In this document: positions 58,901 to 64,000 of the stretch, piece after piece | Position numbering within the stretch: the first letter of the stretch is position 1 | Layout of the letters: each line of letters opens with the position of its first letter | Source: Asterochloris sp. CNOR1 | Taxonomy: Eukaryota > Chlorophyta > Trebouxiophyceae > Trebouxiales > Trebouxiaceae | Direction of reading: 5' to 3' | Length of the DNA: 64,000 nt | Assembly (NCBI GenBank): GCA_963969365.1 | Contig: OZ017754.1 | Location: forward strand, 868,001-932,000 | Made by a program: the position numbers and the translations under genes | The notes under the pieces: model-generated | Databases searched by the model: none | Seen by the model: the letters and a program-made list of their open reading frames with translations, nothing else | Told to the model about the DNA's origin: nothing

Positions 58901-61900
58901 TGTCTGCCCTGGAACAGTGGAACAGCCAAGGCGCAATCAGTGTGCTGCGATATGCTTCATCTGCATCAGCCACCCGCTGCAGCATGCTAGGAGCAGACAG
59001 AGCCAGCCCTGCTCCAGCTACAAGTTACTTACGGCCTGATCATTCGGGGCGAAGAACCGCTCAATGTGCACGCCATGGACAGCATCCACAGCTGAAGCTG
59101 GCTCACCATGCTTGCAGGCGAGGGCGTGCTGTTTCTGGAGCCGGAGTGTGGTGGCTTCCTGGGCAAGGTGCAGCCGGTGGTGGTGGTGACCAGTGAGCTG
59201 GTCAAAGTGGAGGTCGAGGAGCTGGTGGGGCAGCTGACACTGGGCGGGTGAGTTTGCCGAGCTGTCTGCTCATGTGGGGGTGAAGGGGTGTCAACGAGCA
59301 TGCGGCTCAACTGTGTCGTTCAAGACCCAGAGCAACTGAGTTTGCCAACAATCGCAAGGTGAGTGCGCTGTGTTGCTTTCAATTGGGGGCAGCATTCAAA
59401 ACTTTGACTTAAATTTGCGGGCATTTCCTGCATAATTGCAGCGGCCTCAACCCTCGTGAAGCAAGGCAGAAGTGGCACTGAGGACAGCGCCCTGTGTGCA
59501 AATTGAGCTTTGGGGGGGGTGGGGGGGGGGGGGGGGGGGGGCAGATGATAGGCTGAGCTTCTGAGGTGTGTGACTGGGTAGGCTTCTCACGGAGGGAATG
59601 GAGAGGCGCATTGTGTGAGCCGCCACTGCATGGCGTGCAGCTCATGTGTAATTGCTTGCTGCTGGGTATGTGCTTTGGCCCCTGCAGCTTTGCTCAGGTG
59701 CAATGGCGAGCTGCTGGTTGAGCTTGCCTGGTGCTCATTGGTGCCCTCCGTTCTGGCCTTCAGGTGGTCAGCTGACATCCTGGACGAGCTGCTGGTGCAC
59801 CTGGGCCTGGTCTTGCAATTCCAGCACCTGCAGCAGTGTAAGGCAGCACCCAGCCGCGTCAGCAGCGAGTTAGCCCATGCGGGTGTGGCCGACTCAGCAG
59901 ACGAGCTGCGCTCAGATGCAGGCAAGCCTTGTTGCTGTGAGGGAGAAGCCTTTAGCATGAAGGCTGCTATGCTGACATGCTTCACCTGCTTTGCCAGGCA
60001 AGCCTTATTTCTGACAGTGGCATCGCAGCTGGTTCAGCTGCGTCACCCCTGTTGCAGCCGGCCTCATTTGTGAGTGGCCTGGCTGAAGTGCCTTTGCAGA
60101 TGCCTTCCACCAGCAGGATCTTCCAGGCTCAAGCAGCTGCTTTGCATGCAGGCATGCGGCGCCGGCCCAGCAGCCAAGCTGGGCTCTTGGCAACAGCACC
60201 TGCTGCTCTGGTAGCCAGCACGGCCACCCAGGTGGCTGCTGGCGCACATGACTGGCATTCTGGGCGCCAGGGCCGCCCGTCAGGGCCTGTGGAGACCAGC
60301 GACAGCTCTGGCACCAGCAGGCAGACGGAGGGAGGTGAGAGTACCTGGTCTCCTGGGTCCATTGAGATGCGAGCCACAAGCAAATGCTGATGACAGACAG
60401 CCTGACTGGCTCAACCTGGAGCTCCCTCATGCCTTGCTGGCAGGAAGCACTTGGCTGAGTCCTGGCTCTGCAGTGGGACATTACCTTAACTATGCCACAA
60501 TTCGGTAGCTTGGTGCTATCGCACAAGTATTGACAGCTTGCTCTAGCCTGCAATGAGCACCAGGAAAGCAGCATGTCTGCAACAGCAGGTGGCCTGACAG
60601 GAAATTCTGGACCCAGCTTGTAACTTTTTCCTATCTCATGGCTGCCTTGCCACAGGCCTGCAGGACGAGGCAGGCTGACGGGGAGGCACCCGGTGTGAGT
60701 GTGCTGCCCTCATGCATGTGCATCCACCTGCAGGCTCAGAGTCTGGAACCACAGGCAGTCCAGTCAGGTTGTGCCATGCTTGAGTGGACAGCTCTCACAC
60801 ATTATCTGCTGCCCCTGCAGGCTTGGACATGGACACAGCTCGTGCGACTTCAGCATGCATCATGCGCTCTCCTACACCTGCCTATACCTGCAGCAAGAGC
60901 TTGCAGTCTCAAGGCAATGTTGGGCAGTCCTTCCTCTCAAATGGCTGATGGGCGGATGACTACCAGCATGGAGTATGTCCTCTCACAGACCTGCAGGCTC
61001 GAGGCTGGAACCCCAGGCAGCGTTGGGCAGGTCATGTGTCTTGGCTGAGGTTGCTGCTCTTACAGGATGCTGCCTGCTCCTGCAGGCTCAGACTCTGAGG
61101 CAGCTGATGGGCGGGTGACCCCCCGGATGAGCGAGCTGCTCTCCTCGGGGACCTTCAGCACCAGTCGCCTTCCAGGGGACGCAGCATCCCTGACAGGCAG
61201 CAGTGGGGCGAGCGGCAGGCACGCACTCGCCGCAGACGTGTCAGGCGCCCAGGGTCAGGCGCCTGACAGGTCCCCTGTGGGGCAGGCAGACGGCAGCGCG
61301 GGGGTGAGGGGGCAGACGTTGGAGGCAGCCAAGCAGGGCCTGCAGGGCACTGCCCCCTTTGCCAACCCTGCTGCGGTCCGCCACATGATCCGGACCGCAA
61401 GGATGCTGGCCCACCTCAGCAGGGAGCACAAACTGCCAGCTCTGCGTGACAAGGTGGGTGCCCAGGACTGGTTGCCGACATGAAAGGTCTTCGTCATCTG
61501 CCCTGCATCGGGCAGAATGACATCATTCGCCATCACTCAGCACTTCCTTCTTTCTTGACTGCGTAGTCTTTGGCATCATTGAAAACCCTGCTTTGCTTGC
61601 AGGTGACATACGCAGTTGGGCCCTGCATTGCTTGCCTACCTTCGGCAGCCATCAGAACATCCACAAGGGTGTTTGTGCCCCATTCTACCTGCAGCTGCAA
61701 ACTAGCAGAAGTGCCGCCCCGGGCTGAGACGTCTGCTGCAAACCAGCAGAAGTGCCGCCTCGCGCTGCAGGTGCTGCCCACAGCCCGCCTGACTCTGGCG
61801 CGCACGCTGAAGCGCTTGCAGGCGCCAGATGCGGGCTCACTGCACACGCCGCTGGACACATTGACAGAGCATGACTCAGAGGTCGATTCACCAGTGCCAC

Positions 61901-63082
61901 AGCCCAGTGCCAAGGTGGCACCTGCCAGGCGGCCTGGGGACAGCAGGTCAGCAGCACTCAGGGTAGCTGTCAGTGTAGCAGTGGACAGCCAGCCCAATGC
62001 GTTGCTGCATGGGCCGCACTGCAGCTGCAAACTGGCAGAAGTGCCGCCCCGGGCTGGGTTGTCTGCTGCAAACTAGCAGAAGTGCCGCCCCGCACTGAGT
62101 TGTCTGCTCTCCCTTTTCTCTCCGTCAAAACCTGACTATTGCCAAAGGAGTACATCTCAAGCAGATTGGGCTGGCCTGTGCCGCAAGCAATCCAGTTCTG
62201 CCTGATGTCAGAATTGGACATCAGTATCGGGCATCAATTTGAGTGCATGACCTTGTGCATGTGCACCGTCTTTTGATTGAGCTCTGGCACCCTGCAGGGG
62301 CGTCTGCATCCCTGCCTTCTGCGCTGTTGAGGGCCCTCTGAGGCCCTCAGCCCCCACTGCACCTCCAACCCCCTGGGCTGAGCCGGCAGCCACAGCTGCA
62401 TTAGAGGGCCATCAGCTGGACAGCCCGCCCTCGCCCTGCCCGCCGGAGCAGATCAGTCTCCCTGATTTTGGAGACAATGTCCCACAGCGAACCACCAGAC
62501 GAGACTCTGACGACACTCAGCAGCAGAGGCTTGTCCTGGCACCAGCAGCTGCTGGCGCCCCCACAGCCGCGCAGGAGGCCCAGCCGGCAGGGCAGGCCAG
62601 GCCCCGGCTGCCGGCAGGCGCAGCGGGCGGCGACCTGCAGAGCACGATGCAGCTGCTCCTGCAGGGGCTCGTGGCGCTGGCGCTGCTGCTCAGCATGCTG
62701 CAGGAGCGCAGCGCCACCCAGGCCATGCTGTGCCTCATCTTGGTGAGGCTGGGTGCTTTACGTTCTTCCTCAGGAAGAACGTTGCTGCTGGCTGCTATAT
62801 GCTTTAGTATCCTGCAACCTGGCTGCCCTGCGCTTTTGATGCATTTTGGTTGGCTGCCATATGCTTCAAGTGTACTACGCTTCAGTGTGATGCCAGCGGG
62901 GTGAGCTGCCGTGGCTGTGTATCCTTGTGCTGAGCCTGGGGGCCTTAGCATGGGCTGCAGCTCTGGAGAATCTTGTGGCCCTTGAGTGCATGCCTCCGGG
63001 CAGCTGGCTCCTCGCTTGGCGGCCTCCTATGTCTGATAGACGTGAAATGGCATGCTTCTGGTTACATGTCTGCACTCCTTGA
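49983..63082 (+). CDS. CRR1: Long SBP-box transcription factor with a membrane tail (SPL1/SPL7/CRR1-like), about 1,750-1,800 aa
   Basis: Probable relative of Chlamydomonas CRR1 and plant SPL1/7/12; CRR1 controls copper/zinc nutrition genes. Main exons: 49983-50165, 50806-50975, 51547-51778, 52355-52510, 52898-53131, 53416-53822, 54415-54678, 54831-55136, 55444-56139, 56605-56781, 57695-57888, 58216-58639, 59118-59247, 61086-61453, 61771-61946, 62298-62742 and 62897-63082. SBP domain: LSCQVSGCGKDLTKEKEYY, RYRICEEHL, QRFCQQCGRFQPLADFDG, then across a conserved intron KRSCRARLQQHNSRRRKH. A long polyGln/Ala region follows. The C-half matches SPL1: LNLKLFDTSPDLLPPNLRHH, MRAGCVHIILTVLVRGEPAKW, KVVVRTRLPVVLQGAS, GEGVLFLEPECGGFLGK. 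The tail has helices LLQGLVALALLLSML and LPWLCILVLSLGALAWAAAL. Oddities: a zinc-ligand His is Gln; a GC donor after 56139. Tentative exons at 54244-54274, 56336-56387 and 59764-60336. Confidence 0.85.
50668..50712. repeat. Decayed copy of the SBP zinc-finger exon start, in intron 1
   Basis: CAGGTATCTGGCTGTGGCAGGAATTTGACAGTCGG at about 50668 copies CAGGTGTCTGGTTGTGGAAAGGACTTGACCAAGG at 50803, the real acceptor and exon start. It would read VSGCGRNLTVG-like against VSGCGKDLTKE (first codon changed). A TAG stop follows soon after in that frame. Confidence 0.75.
55444..56139 (+). repeat. CAG-rich polyglutamine coding exon
   Basis: This exon of the SBP/CRR1-like gene codes for dense Gln runs (VEQQQQLQRQHRLLTQQQQQ near 55720-55785) with many CAG codons. 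Such tracts vary in length and are common in algal regulators. Confidence 0.85.
57301..57515. repeat. Decayed copies of an SBP/CRR1-gene exon in the intron before it
   Basis: Segment 57407-57515 would read HVHIVLVVLLSGELGK...WLRWYFCSWCRL, an echo of the real exon 57695-57888 (CVHIILTVLVRGEPAK...LARRLLSCGRYWRRL), with the order of matching blocks kept over about 105 bases. A shorter one at 57301-57345 begins CAGGCTGCGTGCACGTTGT like the real CAGGCTGTGTGCACATCAT. Confidence 0.75.
59512..59541 (+). repeat. Poly-G tract of about 29 G with one T
   Basis: Eight G, a T, then 21 G in an intron of the SBP/CRR1-like gene. The run could form a G-quadruplex and is likely to vary in length or be mis-assembled. 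Another C run occurs in DMC1. Confidence 0.95.
60725..61045. repeat. Decayed copies of the exon at 61086 in the preceding intron
   Basis: GCTGATGGGCGGATGACTACCAGCATGGAGTATGTCCTCTC at 60943-60983 echoes GCTGATGGGCGGGTGACCCCCCGGATGAGCGAGCTGCTCTC at 61103-61143. CTGCAGGCTCAGAGTCTGGAACCACAGGCAG (60731) and CTGCAGGCTCGAGGCTGGAACCCCAGGCAG (60991) echo the real acceptor CTGCAGGCTCAGACTCTGAGGCAG (61080). Confidence 0.7.
61691..62099. repeat. Four copies of a 44-base repeat flanking one exon
   Basis: GCTGCAAACTAGCAGAAGTGCCGCCCCGGGCTGAG and close variants occur at about 61694, 61736, 62023 and 62066. They sit as two tandem pairs, one just before the exon at 61771-61946 and one in the next intron. Copies differ at only a few positions, so they look younger than the other intronic echoes. 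Confidence 0.85.
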
Positions 63083-63314
63083 TGCCAGCAGGCTTTGGCC
63101 TCAAATGGCTGTTCTGCCCTGTGGCTGACCCCTGGTCCTGCTGCGGCCTGCAGTTGGTGAGCCTCCTTGTGGCTACCCCTCAGCACAGGCTCCCTCCAGG
63201 CGTCGATCCCTCACAATAAGCTGTGAACCGCACCCCACAAAGAAACAGAGTGGCAACAAGCCTGAGTAAACCCACACCACCAGCCAAGACCCCTTCCGCA
63301 CCACCAGTCAGTCC
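63083..63314. other. 3' region of the SBP/CRR1-like gene
   Basis: Follows the modelled stop at 63080-63082. No coding signal or clear polyadenylation motif is seen before the minus-strand open frame that starts downstream. The two would be convergent. Confidence 0.4.
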
Positions 63315-63794
63315 TTAAGGATCCAAGTTTCCCTGGAAGCACTTGCCCGAACCCATACGCAGCGGCAGTGAGGTGCCAGCTGTGGCTGCATTTCGAGCCA
63401 ACCATATCGCCCCTGTAGTATAATGTTCCTGCTGATATTTATGCCACCAGTACTGTGTATTGAGAATAGCTAACTCTGCTCGTTCACGTTTCCAGGCAAC
63501 CTGCGCACATAGCCGCCTGGCCTTTTCTTCCTGTTCAGATGTGCTCGAGTTGACTGTGTCTTCCTTAAATCGCGCAGCAGCTTGATGATCTGCTGAAGTG
63601 GCCTGCTGCATGTGCAAACTCAGCCCTCTGCCATGTGGAGCTGGCTGTATGGTGCTATATAAGCCACTGCACCTGTAACAAGCATTATACTTGAGTCTCT
63701 GCTGCTTGGGTCCGCTGGTCTGAATTGATGAGGCCATCTGCATGCGCGGATGGTGATGGTGGACTACAAGAGACTGCACAGGTCTAGATGCCAT
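63315..63794 (-). CDS. Hypothetical protein, 159 aa open frame, unknown function
   Basis: An uninterrupted frame from ATG 63794 to a stop at 63315. It starts MASRPVQSLVVHHHHPRMQM, a basic His-rich leader that could be an organelle-targeting peptide, and has a charged helical middle (EQEEKARRLCAQVAWKRERA) followed by an aromatic stretch (NTQYWWHKYQQEHY). No family is recognised. Composition is less Ala/Gln-biased than the shadow frames elsewhere, which favours a real product, but hidden introns are possible because neighbouring genes are densely split. It would be convergent with the SBP/CRR1-like gene. Confidence 0.4.
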   Translation of the reverse strand: MASRPVQSLVVHHHHPRMQMASSIQTSGPKQQRLKYNACYRCSGLYSTIQPAPHGRGLSLHMQQATSADHQAAARFKEDTVNSSTSEQEEKARRLCAQVAWKRERAELAILNTQYWWHKYQQEHYTTGAIWLARNAATAGTSLPLRMGSGKCFQGNLDP

Positions 63795-64000
63795 GTTCTA
63801 AGTCATCCCTTGGATGGCAGACCTTCTGTAGGAGTGCTCGAGCTACGCCTCAAGATCTACAAGTTCACCTCACACGTTGACCTGGACTGCATCTACATGA
63901 GATGCATCGGCTTCTAATGCTTGCTGCCGTCTGACTTCAGACATTGGTTGAGGAGGTGGATCTAGCCCACATGAGGAAACAGTAGCAATGCGGGGAACTG
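63795..64000. other. Window edge, no gene assigned
   Basis: Possible promoter or 5' UTR of the minus-strand hypothetical gene. Nothing else could be supported. Confidence 0.35.

Noticed and set aside
1-64000. Search for transposons, LTR or virus-like elements, CRISPR arrays, tRNA and rRNA
   Set aside because: No terminal repeats flanking transposase, reverse transcriptase or capsid-like frames were seen. The repeated sequences found are local tandem copies of host exons or introns.

Overview
The window looks like nuclear DNA of a green alga (Chlorophyta, most likely a trebouxiophyte). The genes are densely split by small GT-AG introns whose acceptors mostly read CTGCAG. The set combines plastid and chlorophyll genes (LIL3, NYC1-type chlorophyll b reductase), an SBP-box factor of the plant/algal SPL1-CRR1 type, a receptor-like adenylyl cyclase, and centriole and meiosis genes (SAS-4/CPAP, DMC1). 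Proteins are rich in Gln, Ala and Ser. I see no transposon, virus-like element, CRISPR array, tRNA or rRNA.

Layout: SAS-4/CPAP (minus, 3' end off the left edge, to 6836) is divergent from DMC1 (plus, 7011-10534, 342 aa). An NMRAL1/HSCARG-like NmrA gene (plus, 11983-14415) follows, with an apparent one-base frame break. A membrane adenylyl cyclase with leucine-rich-repeat signs (minus, 15255-23283), LIL3 (minus, 23482-25224, 207 aa) and signal peptide peptidase (minus, 25412 to about 28200) form a same-strand row. A 1,908-residue coiled-coil protein (plus, 28418-38564) ends facing NYC1 (minus, 38829 to about 42866), which is divergent from a two-cassette plastid-type ABCF ATPase (plus, 43426-49222, 729 aa). 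A long membrane-tailed SBP/CRR1-like factor fills 49983-63082, and a hypothetical minus-strand ORF lies at 63315-63794. Exon models were built by hand from homology, splice motifs and phase. The DMC1, LIL3, coiled-coil and ABCF models close in frame from ATG to stop.

The most notable non-gene signal is that many introns carry decayed tandem copies ('echoes') of a neighbouring exon, sometimes with its splice site, in at least five genes (SAS-4, DMC1, NYC1, ABCF, SBP/CRR1). Related tandem repeats occur in introns of the cyclase and coiled-coil genes. Other points of interest: a 10-base micro-exon in ABCF, three GC-AG introns, a zinc-ligand His replaced by Gln in the SBP domain, and a conserved loop-L2 Gln replaced by Pro in DMC1.

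The genes do not form a pathway cluster. Thematically, SAS-4 and DMC1 (flagella/meiosis) share a short divergent promoter, and LIL3 and NYC1 act in chlorophyll synthesis and breakdown.
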